DNA of 64,000 bases from Anoplolepis gracilipes (lineage: Eukaryota; Arthropoda; Insecta; Hymenoptera; Formicidae), in assembly GCF_047496725.1 (NCBI RefSeq), contig NW_027328669.1, positions 1,266,501 to 1,330,500 on the forward strand, read 5' to 3'. Made by a program: the position numbers and the translations under genes. The notes beneath the pieces are model-generated. The model worked only from the letters and a program-made list of their open reading frames with translations, did no database searches and was not told where the DNA came from. Positions 31,482-42,759 of the stretch are shown one piece after another. Each line of letters starts with the position of its first letter. Position 1 is the stretch's first letter.

Positions 31482-31868
31482 TCCCCATCCTTCGTCCAGA
31501 TACTTTTTGTCTGTGTCTAGAAATTTTTCTATACATCCCCTGCATTCGATTGCAGGTTTTATCCGTACTATGAGTTTTTTACAGGTAGTACAGTTCCTTT
31601 GATTTTCTGCTGAATTTTTGTGAACCAGATTATGCGGTGATACGAGTGCATATTCGAGGTTTTGTTCCTCGGAAAGATTATTGTAGCAGGTTCGGCAGAT
31701 TTTAAGACACTCTGTCATATGTTGATAAAAGAGTCCTTCGTATGTTGTAACACATCGTAACTCTACCATGTATCTGTACGTTTCAGGATGATTTTTCGGA
31801 TTCACTCTGTCGATTAAATCGTAGTTTTCGTCTTGCATTCCAGGATATGAGTACTGAGGTATTAGCAT
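31482..31868 (-). pseudogene. 5' part of Cys-rich gene interrupted by transposon A
   Basis: ATG at 31868 opens a frame with three Cys pairs: CRTC, about 30 residues later CTTCKKLIVRI, then CRGC. It reads on to KYLDEGWGAP and then runs into the transposon TIR. The spacing and hydrophobic residues after the second pair match the coding sequence at 63609-63983 (CASC, CSSCQILLHI, CYVC), which I take as the same family. The pattern suggests a small zinc-binding protein. Its origin, host gene or virus/transposon cargo, is unknown. Confidence 0.6.
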
Positions 31869-32028
31869 TTTCTTCCTTATTTCTTCTCTTCTATCCTCTT
31901 ATCTTACTCTTCTCTCTTTATTTTTACTGGAATTGATGAGTACTTAATTAAAAGGAAAATGATGCTACTTATATATATATATATATATATATATATGTAG
32001 ATATATTGTTTATACTTGATTATATATA
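31869..32028. other. AT-rich spacer
   Basis: TA microsatellite at 31970-31996 immediately before the palindromic-element fragment. Nothing else seen. Confidence 0.4.
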
Positions 32029-32442
32029 CAGGGTGGACCATTTTAATCCATCCAGTCGAATATCTCGAAAATCAAGGCCGAGAGAGAAAAATGTTTCAGA
32101 CAAAAGTTGTATGGTTTCGAGGGGGCCATAAGATGGTACCATTGGTTTGACCTTGAAAAGTCATTTGAAGGTCACGTGAAGGTCACTTCAAGTTTTTTAA
32201 ATAAAACACTCTGTATATTTTTACATATTCTTGTAACTCATCTCGAGAGCTTTCCAAAACACTTATGACAAAGTATTTTTCATTAAGTATTTTTTGAGTT
32301 ATAAGACTTCAAAGTTGCAGTATTTTGACATAAAATACAAGATATCTCATAAAATATTCATTTTTTGATTATCTTACTCTAATACTTTTATGCACAGAAT
32401 AACGAGACGAACAATTGGCATAATTAAAACACATAACATAAA
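32029..32442 (+). mobile_element. Single arm of the CAGGGTGGACC palindromic element
   Basis: Begins CAGGGTGGACCATTTTAATC after a TA and follows the left arm of the full palindrome at 53633 to near its centre (CATAATTAAAACACATAA). It has no second arm and grades into a TA tract. Probably a half-deleted copy of the Tc/mariner-type palindromic family. Confidence 0.8.
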
Positions 32443-32485
32443 TATATATATATATATATATATATATTTATGTGTAATTTTAATA

Positions 32486-34440
32486 TTATTGTTTAAGTTG
32501 CAAGGTATACATAGTTGTTTCCTCTGTTGGAACCGATGGATATATGCCATCTGAATCTTGTTTGATTTCAGTATAGATAGGTTGATTTTGACAACTAACC
32601 ACCGGAGGAGGTTGTCTAGTGGTTAGTAAAGTTCTTGTTTTTATGTGTAATAATAGTTGAGTAAGAGAGTCCCATAAGGCTCCCAGGAAGTATACGGACC
32701 AACTATATACCGTATGTAAGGCATAACCATGTATTATCGTATTTAATATTAATTTGAAAATTCTTATACTCAGGTATATCCTCATTATTCCAGCGCTAAT
32801 GTTTCCAAAAATTAAAAAATTATTCCAGAATTTTTGCCACGTTGAGATTGCTATTTTCTCTATCGCATCTTTGTCTAGTAAATTAGAAATTGAGCCGCCT
32901 TGTAAGGTCATCGTTCTTCCCATTATTCCCCTTGCCACCGTGTTAAGCAAAGCAGGCCGCTCAGCAGGGAACATTATATGATCTCTTAGGTCCTCCAGAT
33001 CGTCCTCTGAGTATATCCCGCTGACGAGTGACCCTGGGCTTACATATTTCCATGTGGGTCTAGTCAATGGTTTCATTATAGTAGGCGGCATTGTATCTAT
33101 TGGTTTAGGTGTAAGTTTGTACCATGAATCGCCTAACAGATACATGGAAGGAGCGAAGGCGTTACACGCAGTTTTAACTCCTTGTCGCAATAATATGTGA
33201 GTTTGTGTTAAAAAGAATGTTTTGTTTCCTCTGATAACTGATAGTTGATCGTAGCATTCTTCTACTTAATCTGGCCAATCTTACTTCGACCGGGACACAT
33301 TTTACTATGTGAATTACTTCTCCCGCCAGTAATGCTATATATCCGGGCCCTTTGATCAAATGATATGCGAAAATGTCAGGAGATTGTGTAGCGATAGCTA
33401 GTGTATTTTGTAACATCTGCTGCTCTGGTTACATTGTTGTAGTAATATATTTCTATATAATTGTAGTAATATATTTCTATATAATTGGTTTATCTGAGTA
33501 CGAATATGTTTTTCCACATACACGAATTTAGAATTCATGTAAGTAAAAATATCAAGATTCATTACGCGTGATTGTTTTTGAAAGATTGCAACACCAGGTG
33601 AAGTCTCAAAAATTACCAATTTTGGGTGTTCTGTACGCGTAAATGTGTATCCACAGGTTATAAATTTTCCTTTGCTAGTTAAAGCGAATATTGTATTTTG
33701 TGTAGTTAAAGAATAAACTACTTGAGCCTGTTGATTTAAATTGTCAAGTATGTTGTCGGCGTATCCTTCATAAAGTATGCCGTAATTTGAGAATTTACAT
33801 GTGTCTGCCGGCACGGGATCCTAGAAGGTATCCCCTCCTTCGATATCTGAGAAGTGAGTATTACTGAATTCGCAGCTTCCGCCATCTTACGAGATCTTAG
33901 CTATACTCTATTTGTGTTGATTCGTACGTCGGCTATGTAATCTTGTAATGTAAATTTTATGCTACCTAATACGACGGCATCCGCCCATGTTCCGTAAGAA
34001 TCGGAGTATGTACTTCCGGAACATGATCCGTCGGTTTCTACATGGCCAGCTAATATTGGGGTGGGTGGCGGTTTGATTGGATTTAAATCCAGTTATAAAT
34101 GTTTCGGATATTTGAAAGGTTCCGTAGGCATGCATGCGTTGACATGCTTCGCGAGATACTTCTTGTACATATGCATACTTTCCATTAAATATATCCATGC
34201 TATGCGAAAACATCCCGTATTTACGGATTAATCTATCAACCTCGACTTTACATTATATTACTTTTACGAATTAAAATTCGTTGATTTGAAGGAATTGTAC
34301 ATAAATTCTACTAGAATTCACATTTTGTTGAGGTATATCACATTCTTCTATATTCAATAACGAGAGAGTAGTGAGATTAGCTGACGCTGAGCCACAGTCG
34401 TATCCAATTATTCCGTATGCCGTACGTAAACCCATTATTA
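32486..34440 (-). pseudogene. Envelope glycoprotein-like gene (chuvirus-type), broken
   Basis: Several collinear minus-strand frames (about 34440-33960, 33814-33398, 33416-33174, 33190-32486) together cover roughly 620 codons of one glycoprotein-like protein with scattered Cys and Asn-linked-site motifs. Near its end is a hydrophobic segment (about 32790-32640) fitting a membrane anchor, followed by a short polar tail. The sequence character resembles chuvirus-like glycoproteins reported as endogenous copies in ants and captured as env by LTR elements. That assignment is from recognition, not search. At least three frame breaks are present and no intact protein is encoded. Confidence 0.6.
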
Positions 34441-34551
34441 AGATATTATGGTAATTATTCTTCCGGTTGGGAGTCCATCTGAAATTTATTTATTGTAACA
34501 TGTGTATATATATAATTTATATATTAATTGTTGGGTTCGATATGAGAAATT

Positions 34552-36960
34552 TGTAAACGGTTAGGATGTACGATTCTACTGTTTTTCTTTATCTTGATTT
34601 TTACATTATTCCTTTTTAATATTTCTGAAACTTTATGAGGTCCTGTATAATGGTCTCCGAATTTTTCCGGCTGAGGCCCTTTTAATAGAAATACTTGATC
34701 TCTTGATTCAGGTTTGAAGTTTTGAGGATTGATTTTTCTGTCGTAATAATCTTTTGATCTATTTTTCGCTTTAATCGCGTTCCTCTACATTGTATGTAAC
34801 TGTGTTACTAAATTTATTAAGTATTCGTCGTAATTTGCCAATTTATCCTCGGAGGCCAAAATTTCATTCGAAGGTATTCTTGCTATCTTTCCGAAGACCA
34901 ATTCATAGGGTGTATGTTTAGTAGCTTCATATATGCTAGTATTATAATTAAACATTGATAAACCGATCCATCTATCTCACTGCTTTTGCTCATTCGTATA
35001 TTGTTTTAAATATTCGCCTAAGGCGTGATGCGATCTTTGCAAGGATCCGTTAGATTGCGGATGAAAAGCGGTTGTGCGGAATTTTAAATAATTTAGCAAT
35101 TTTTCTCATCAGATCACTAATAAAATTTCTTCCTTGATCTGTTAGAATGACTTTCGGCGCTCCTAGTATGCAAATAAATCTACGAAAGCTTCTGCGATTG
35201 TTTTGGAGGTTTGATCTGGTAACGGTATACCCATGCAAAATTTTGTTAATTGATATTGTAATGTTAAGATGTACTCGTTGTCTCTTTTTGTTTTTGGTAG
35301 CAGACCTACTATGTCCATAGCTGCTTTATCGAACGAAGATCCTGGTGTGTCTGTAATTACCATAGGTTGTTTTGTTTTTACTCTAACAAGTTTTTTTAAC
35401 TGACATTGCAAGCACTGTTGTATGTATTTTTGTACGTCTAATTTTAAATTTTCCCAATAATAATTATGCTTTATTCTGTTATACGTTTTTGTAACTCCTC
35501 GGCAGTGATGCCAGAAGTCCGACGAGAACAACGCACAACCACAAGCGAAAACAGCGTACGTGTGAGCTCGGCGCTTCGGCTAGCTTCGGATCGTAGAAGA
35601 AGACAGATATATCGTTTTCTATCTCCTTCTTACCAAGCCGACACGAAAGCGACGGGCGACGCGCGACGCTTTCGCTTCTCAATATCTCGATTAAATATAT
35701 TACTGTTTTATTACATATACTATATTATTTATTTTTTAAATATAAAGTTTTCTTGTTATTAATAATAGTTTTTACAGTCTTTATTAATTATTTCTTTTTA
35801 TTATATTAAATAATTTTTACATCCTTGTGTTATACATTTAGAGTTGTAAGAAAACGCATTGTTAAAAAGTATTTAACGCGTAACGCGTAACTGCGTTAAA
35901 TGCTTTTTAACAATGCGTTTTCTTACAACTCTAAATGTATAACACAAGGATGTAAAAATTATTTAATACAATACAAGGAAATAATTAATAAAAAAAGAAT
36001 TAATAAAGACTATAAAAATATTATTAATAGCAAGAAACTTTATATTTAAAAAGTAAATAATATAGTATATGCAATGTAATAACGGTAATATACTTAATTT
36101 AACTTTATCATATACATGTATTGGCAATATATAATAAAACGTATACTAACGTATACACACAAATGTGTATTGACCACATACGTTTATGTCAGTAACTTAA
36201 AATAATGAATGGTGATTTTCCTCACGACTCATGGGGTATCACCAATGACGCGTTAGGTTTTTTTACAGTGGACTTTCGCCTGGAGCAATATTGACACACG
36301 TACACTCAGTACACACGTACACTGTTTTCGCTTGTGGTTGTGCGTTGTTCTCGTCGGACTTCTGGCATCACTGCTCCTCGGTGTCCGCCTATGGGTAAAC
36401 AATGCATTTCACTTATTATGGTAGATCTCAAATCCTTCGGTGGATATTTAATCTGCCCATGACAAATAATTAATTTAGTAAAGACGTCAATAAATTTTAA
36501 TTGTAGTTGTGCTTTAATATTGCTCCATGGAACATTGTTAACACAAAGTCAATTTTAGCGATGCTAATTGTTTCCAATTTCAGGTCGTCGACTATGTCTC
36601 GTAAATTATTTATAGTTTCGGTAATTTGTTTGAGAGTAACCGTAGGGTTTTCTTGTAGTCCTTCACTAATGGGCATAGTCACATGGTAATGATGTTTATA
36701 TTTTATGGCCTTAGTTTTACCTAAGTCGAGAATGCCCAGGCTCGGGATCTCGTTGCGCTCGAAAAGTTTTAAAAATCCGGAATCCAGAGGCCTTCCTTGA
36801 ATATCGACAAAATACGCTAAATTATCTTTTCATAGGAAGAATAATTCTCGAGAGTCTATGATATTAATTTTTACTATTTTGTTTTCTATAATTTTTTATT
36901 TAAATTTTCTTTCTTTAAGATTTCCTTCCTCTTCTTTATCTTCCGTTTCGGTTTCAAGGT
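34552..36960 (-). pseudogene. Gypsy integrase, interrupted
   Basis: The N-terminal zinc-binding part has its His motif on one side of the insertion (SEMHCLPIGGHR, about 36440-36382). On the other side are GVTKTYNRIKHNYYWENL and the Cys pair CLQCQLKK (about 35500-35390). The catalytic core follows with AAMDIVGLLPKTKR (first Asp) and ILTDQGRNFISD (second Asp). Past 34960, C-terminal codons read GPHKVSEILKRNNVKIKIKK. Stops and frameshifts occur in the core. The upstream part (36960-36500) reads as a gypsy-type linker. Confidence 0.8.
35503..36373. mobile_element. Foldback hAT element inside the integrase
   Basis: TIRs CAGTGATGCCAGAAGTCCGA and inverse, ~55 bp, flanked by the perfect 8-bp TSD CTCCTCGG (35495-35502 and 36374-36381). 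An inner palindrome pairs about 35740-35880 with 35895-36060 around ACGCGTAACGCGTAACTGCG. The left arm past the TIR (GCGTACGTGTGAGCTCGGCG, 35556) matches the subterminal region of the big hAT element (8912), so the two belong to related families. No coding capacity. Removing the element and one TSD restores the integrase frame. Confidence 0.93.
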
Positions 36961-37114
36961 CTTTATTTAATAGATCGATCTTTTCTCCAACCTTTTCGAT
37001 TTCTTTTTGATTGTTATGAATTTCATGTATTGCTTTAGTCTTATCAATATTCTGTTTAGTAGTTTGGCTCCTGATTTGAATTTTATTTTATTGAGGAAGA
37101 TCATATAATGTAAT

Positions 37115-38899
37115 TTATGAATTTAATTTTTCCGATGGGAAAATATCGATATCATTATTGATTGAATTATCATCCTGTAATTTTTCTTCATTTTCAGAGT
37201 CAGACAGATATAATTTAAAGTCATCGTCTTCCTCTTCGTCGTCGCTTTCCTCCAACATTTGAGAGATTATTTGTGCGTCTTCAGAATTATTCGGGTTTAA
37301 AAATTTTTTATTGCATATAATTTTACAGTCTGCTTCATCGATATCTATAGGATTCCTTGATAGCGCATCCGCGTTTACGTTAATTTTTCCTGCTTTATAT
37401 ACAACTTTATAGTCATATTCTGCTAATTTTAATCTCCAACGAAGAATTCTCATATTTGCATCTTGTGCATTTTTAAACCACATTAAAGGTTTGTGATCAG
37501 TAATCATAGTAAATTTTCTTCCATATAAATACGGTCGAAATTTGACACAATAGATAATAGCTAGTGCTTCTTTTTGTCATACTTTGTCATATGTGTTATA
37601 CTTTAATTCGTTATCTGTCAGTGTCCTTGAGGCATATGCTATAGGTCGATCTTTATTTATTTCCCCTTGCGACAATATGCCTCCTACTGCTATTCCAGAA
37701 GCATCTGTAGTTAAAATGAATGGTTTGGAGAAATCCGGATATTGTAAAACAGGTTTTTCACACAATTTTCGTTTTAGGGCATGGATTCTTCTTGTTCTAA
37801 AGTTCATTCGAAACGAGTGTCGTTTTTTAACAAGGTTGTCAGTGGTTTAGCTAATTTAAAGAAATTTGGTCTAAACCGTCTGTAATAACCCGCAAATCTT
37901 AAAAATTGTTTAATGCTCTTTGGTGTTTTTGGTCTCGGAAATTTTTCTACTGCTTCTAATTTCTTCGGGTCCGGTTTTACCATCTTTGCTGATTACATGT
38001 CCGAAGTATGTCACTTCTGTTTTTAAAAATTCGCATTTGTCTGGTTGCAATTTTAGATTAGCTTCGCGGAGTCGTTCTGTTAAAACGTTATATTTCTTCT
38101 CATGTTCTTCTAAAGAAGTGACATAAATGACAATATCGTCCATATAAACGAATAATTCTTCACCTTGCAATCCGACTAATACTAGATCCATTAATCTTTG
38201 AAAAGTAGCAGGAGCATTTTTTAAGCCGAAAGGCATTCGGTCAAATTCATAATGTCCAAATGGAGTGGTGAAAGCTGTTTTATGACTGTCCATGGGATCC
38301 ATCTTAATTTGATGGAATCCAGATGCTAAATCACACACTGAAAAATATCGGGCTTCTCCCAGTTGATCTAATATATCAATGATGTTAGGCAAAGGATATG
38401 CATCTCTGATAGTCTTATCGTTTAGTGCTCGAAAATCGAGAACCATCCTCCATCGTTTGTTTCCTTTGGAATCTTCCTTTTTTGGCACGATCCATATGGG
38501 AGTATTATATGGTGATTGTGATTGTTTTACTATTTTTCCTTCCAGAAGTTCTTCTACCTGCTTATTTATTTTCTCTTTGTGTATTTGAGGAAATTGATAC
38601 TGGCGAGTGTTTATAGGTTGGTCGTCTATCGTAGATATTCGATGTTGTAAAACGTGTGTGGCAGTTAATTTTTCTCCAGGAATATGAAATCGGTCCAAAC
38701 TATTTGTTATTAATTTTACTACGCTTGTACGTTCGGTTTCATTTAAGTGGTCTAAGCGTAATAATTTGAAAATCGCTGTAGGGCGATCCGTCTCTTCTTC
38801 CGCAGACATTATGAAACATTGGCGATATTTTGAATTTACTTTTTCAAGTTGTTGTTTTTTCTTTATTTTTTGATTTGCCCTCTCACGTAAATCCATCAA
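37115..38899 (-). pseudogene. Gypsy reverse transcriptase and RNase H
   Basis: The RT frame (38899-37910) contains IWIVPKKEDSKGNKRWRMV, DLASGFHQIKMDP, FDRMPFGLKNAPATFQRLMD and the catalytic FVYMDDIVIY. After a frame break near 37860, RNase H follows with LTTDASGIAVGGILSQ, an in-frame TGA after YDKV (about 37575) and ITDHKPLMWF. It ends in VNADALSRNP and an acidic tail (EESDDEEEDDD). Domain order and motifs are those of gypsy pol. It once made DNA from element RNA; it is now inactive because of the breaks. Confidence 0.9.
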
Positions 38900-39815
38900 A
38901 AATTTCTTGAGACCTTTCTAATGATAATTTAAAAATTTTTGACGAAGGTTTACTTTTATGTTTAGAGCTTTGAAATTTTCCAATCAAATTTTCAATATTT
39001 ATGTTGTATTTTTGTGCCTCTGTCAAGAGGGTTTTTAATGAAATATGAGAGATTTCTGATTCGTTATCATTTTTTCTCTCAGGTAATCCAATCTTTGGAA
39101 ATTTAATATAGGAAGAGTAAAAGACTTTTCCCTTTTTTGGAAATAAGAGTCGAATCACGTAGTGAGGTTTGGCAATTTCCCTCCTCGTAATCGACGGAAT
39201 TAGGATTTTCTATTGAGGTTTGGAAACTTCCTTCAGAAATCCCAGAATTTTTCTTTTCTTGAGGGCTTTGACAGTTTTTCCTTTAAGGATTTTTAAATCT
39301 TCAGGAGAGGTTAGGTTAGGTTAGGTAATTTTCCTCTCCAAGAATGATTGGATTATTTAAATTTTCAGGAGAGGATGGAAAATTTACCTCTTCAAGGACA
39401 ATTTGATTGTTTAAATTTTTAGGAGAGGATGGAAAATTTACCTCTCCAAGAATGATTGGATTATCCACAAATCTGTCATTTAAATTATCTTGGGTCCCCT
39501 TTTTGTCTTGGTTCGTTTTTATTTTATTTTCATTTTCTTTCCCATTCCCTAGGGTCAATATTTCCTCTTCGTCTTCACTATCAATTTCTTCGATAATGAC
39601 ATTAATCTACTCTTCATTATCGGTTTTATTTTCCGTGTTAATTTTGCTTTTATAGTCGTCGAATATTTTTCTCCCATTTGTTGGTTCTTCTCGGTTTAAG
39701 ATCTCGTATTTTGGTTCGTAATCACTAAATAGATTGTATAATGGATTTAAATGTAAAGTTGGAACATGGACTTCCGTTTCTTCATCTAATGTATTTATTA
39801 CATTCAAATACGCTT
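38883..39815 (-). pseudogene. Gypsy linker region with internal repeats
   Basis: Between protease and RT, frames carry the repeated peptide NPIILGEVNFPSSPKNLN two to three times (DNA repeats of ~60 bases at 39310-39460) and a Lys-rich part. Low similarity to known domains. Frames are discontinuous. Confidence 0.5.
39307..39326 (-). repeat. Short TTAGG run
   Basis: GGTTAGGTTAGGTTAGG, three telomere-type units of the insect (TTAGG)n repeat, inside the gypsy linker. Too short to be more than an interstitial run. Confidence 0.7.
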
Positions 39816-40352
39816 TTCCAGATATGTTTTCTACGATAGTACCTCCCAGATAAATTCCATGTGTTATTTTTATACGTGGTATGTATCCTACGTTAACTTC
39901 CGGATTTTCTATTCTTACATAAAATAACGATTCGAAGCGCGAAGGTACTATAATCGCTTCTGATGATAAGAACGGTATTTTGATTCCGGATACATCCAGA
40001 TGTCCTCGTGCGCAATCTATTTTGATGAGGTTTGTTTGAAAAAATCATTTCCCAAAATTCTGGATTGCGAGATCGGAAAGTCATTCGATACGATGTGAAA
40101 AGTAACTGGTATTCCGAAGAGAATTAATATAATTTCCCCTAGTGTATAAACGGGGTATTTGTTAATACCATTTAATTTTAAAATGTTAGAATAATTAATA
40201 TCTGTTCTTTCAAGTACTAAATTTTCTTTGATTATATTTTGTCCGGATCCTGTATCTAACATAAAGGTTATACGAATAATTATATTTTCGATGTTGATTT
40301 GAATAGTAGGCACGCGACTGTGTTTGTCTAAATTTACCGTGACGGGCCGCAC
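39816..40352 (-). pseudogene. Gypsy aspartic protease
   Basis: The frame contains ITFMLDTGSGQNIIK, the active-site DTGS of retropepsins, and later ISQSRILGNDFF, the typical flap-distal ILGxDF motif. One frameshift near 40025 lets the coding continue (VSGIKIPFLSSEAIIVPSRF) to about 39607. Cleaves gag-pol in intact relatives. Confidence 0.85.
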
Positions 40353-40381
40353 TTTTCTTTCAGGGCTGTCTAAATTAGCGC

Positions 40382-40858
40382 TTATGGTTTGGACGGGTGC
40401 GTTCCCTTTTCGGTCCCCTGTGGTGCACCCGACGTTGAGGGACCGTTGTAGTTTCCCGAATTATTTTTTCGATTATTAGTAAGGTGTTTTTGACAATCTT
40501 CGAGGAGATGCCCTTGTTCCTTACAATAACGGCAGAAAGAAGAATCTTTTGATCCCGCTTGTTGATTCATTTTAGATCGGCAATCTTTGGCGATGTGTCC
40601 AAAATTATTGCAAATTTGGCAGACAGTTTTGTTTTTATTTTCCGCTCTACGTTCTTCGTTTTGTTTTTTCCAACAATTATTAGTCGTATGACCTGGCTTG
40701 TCGCACCACTGACAGGTTATAGTAGTCTTATTGCCTTGGTTTTCGATTTTACTTTGTTGACACGATTTTGCGTCGTGACCAGATTTTAAGCATAATTGGC
40801 AAATAATTGACTGTTCTTGAATTGCATTTACAGGTTGGCAAGATTGAGGATCCAACAC
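40382..40858 (-). pseudogene. Gag C-terminus with four CCHC knuckles
   Basis: Four zinc knuckles in series: CQLCLKSGHDAKSC, CQWCDKPGHTTNNC, CQICNNFGHIAKDC and CRYCKEQGHLLEDC, followed by a Gly/Ser/Pro tail (TSGAPQGTEKGTHPSKP). The N-terminal matrix and capsid part is absent; upstream sequence past 40890 is the palindromic repeat. The knuckles bind element RNA. Confidence 0.9.
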
Positions 40859-40889
40859 TGAATCTCGAACTCCGATGGGATAGGCGCCC

Positions 40890-42130
40890 TCATCTAAGAG
40901 GAACTAAAATTGTCGATAATACTACAATTTTCGTATTATGTCATCTTGCTATAGAAAATAAAATTTTTTATTGCGCAATTTATTTGAAAGTGATTAATGA
41001 GATTTTTATAATTAAAATGATACCAAACACGACATAAATCGGATAATATTTAATTAGAAAGATAATCGTAATTATGATTATTAATTAATTAAAAATTATC
41101 TGATTTATGTCGTGTTTGGTGTCATTTTAATCGCACAAATTTCATTAATCCATTAAAATTATTTTCGGATCAATAAAATGCGAAATGTAAAAATTTTATT
41201 TTCTGCGGAAAGATGAAATATGATACGAAAGACTGGAGATAAAGGAAAGCTCGCGAACGAGACTTCGCAACTCTTTGATGTCGTTCATCTCGCTTACTCC
41301 TTATTCGTTCTCTCTCTCTCTTTAGACGACTCACCAGTCTCGCGGAGATCTTATCTTATCTGTAATATAAACATCCTATAAAATAAAAATTGAAATTTTT
41401 TTTTATTTCGCATTTTATCGGTTTGAAGATAATTTTAGTGGATTAATGAGATTTTTGTGATTAAAATGACATCAAACACGACATAAATCGGATGATTTTT
41501 AATTAATCAATAATCATAATTATGATTATCTTTCTAACTAAAAATAATCCAATTTATGTCGTGTTTGGTGTCATTTTAATTACAAAAATCTCATTAATAC
41601 ATTAAAATTATTTTCTAACCGATATAATGCGAAATAAAAGTTTCAATTTTTATTTTATAAAATGTTTATATTATGATAAGATAAAATCTCCGCGAATTGT
41701 CTAAACTGAGAGAGAGAACGAGTAAGAAGTAAGCGAGATAAACGACATCAAAGCGTTTCGAAGACCCGTTTGCGAGGATTCCTTCATCCATTGTTTTCAT
41801 ATCATATATCATCTCACTATAGAAAATAAAACTTTTTTATTTCGCATTTTATCGATTTGAAAATAATTTTAATAGATTAATGAGATTTTTGCGTTTAAAA
41901 TGACACCAAACACAACATAAATTAGATAATATTTAATTAAAAAGATAATCATAATTATGACTATTGATTAATTAAAAATCATCCGATTTATGTCATATTT
42001 GATGTCATTTTAATCATAAGAATCTCATTAATCTATTAAAATTATTTTTAAACTGATAAAATGCGAAATAAAAAAGTTTTATTTTCTATAGTGAGATAAT
42101 ATATGATATAAAAAATAATAGATAAAGAAA
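40890..42130. repeat. Tandem array of ~440-bp palindromic units
   Basis: Three ~120-bp dyads start near 41013, 41461 and 41894. Each runs AAATGACACCAAACACGACA, centre TAATCATAATTATGATTA, then the inverse TGTCGTGTTTGGTGTCATTT. Between dyads lie inverse-related segments with TTTCGCATTTTATCG and a Ser/Arg-like GAGAACGAGTAAG tract. Spacing is about 450 and 434 bases. Confidence 0.85.
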
Positions 42131-42759
42131 TCCTCGCGACCAGCCTTCGGACTCTTTCATGTTAGCTATCTCGCTTGCTCCTTATACGTTTTCTGTTTGT
42201 TCGGCGACTGTCCTTGTTACACAAACAGATTGCAGCTCCATCTATCTCGAGATCGGTCAACTAAAAATTGCTCTGTACTACCTCGTGTCTCGATTTCATA
42301 CATCGTATATGTATGAAAGCAGTTTCTAAAAAGTTCGACTAAAAAACTTTTTTACTAGGCTTTTAAAATCATTTTCAAAAATTTACTTATATTCTATCAC
42401 GTTATTCCAAGCATGGGACACATCTTTCGTTCGAATAAATTAAAGAAATTTTATATTAAATAAATATTAATTCAATGAGTCGATAACAAAAGTGAAATTT
42501 TTTACATAAATTATAGCGTCCAGAACTTATTATTAAAACTTTAACTGTGTAAAAGGATTTATTGATCTGTGCAGCCAAAAAAAAGATTCTTGGTAGAACT
42601 GATTTTGTCGGTAAAATGAGCTTTGTTGGATCCCACGCACGCGCGCGCGCACACACACACATACATAATAATAGAATATATTTATTAGGGTTCTAAGTTT
42701 ATTAATTAATAATACTTCATAAAATATAAAATAATAAAATAATTGTATATTTGATATTT
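42131..42759. other. Non-coding stretch with GC/CA microsatellite
   Basis: An alternating CACGCGCGCGCGCACACACA tract lies at 42638-42664. No gene recognised in the rest. Confidence 0.5.

Larger units (their letters stand above)
32450..40900 (-). mobile_element. Gypsy-type LTR retroelement with envelope gene, truncated
   Basis: Collinear minus-strand order: CCHC gag end, protease, RT and RNase H, integrase, envelope-like glycoprotein. This order (integrase after RNase H) is that of Ty3/gypsy elements. Neither LTR, primer-binding site nor the gag N-terminus was found, so both ends appear lost. All coding parts carry frameshifts or stops, and the integrase also holds a foldback hAT insertion. 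Confidence 0.85.

Noticed and set aside
31486..32480. Search for the 3' LTR of the gypsy element
   Set aside because: This stretch holds the Cys-rich gene, a TA tract and a palindromic-element arm. No TG...CA repeat matching the far end was found.
39307..39326. Telomere or telomere-associated insertion
   Set aside because: Only three TTAGG units within a retroelement linker; far too short for a telomeric origin claim.
40890..42130. CRISPR-like array
   Set aside because: Units are ~440 bp, palindromic and AT-rich with related spacers, in eukaryotic DNA. This is not a CRISPR array.
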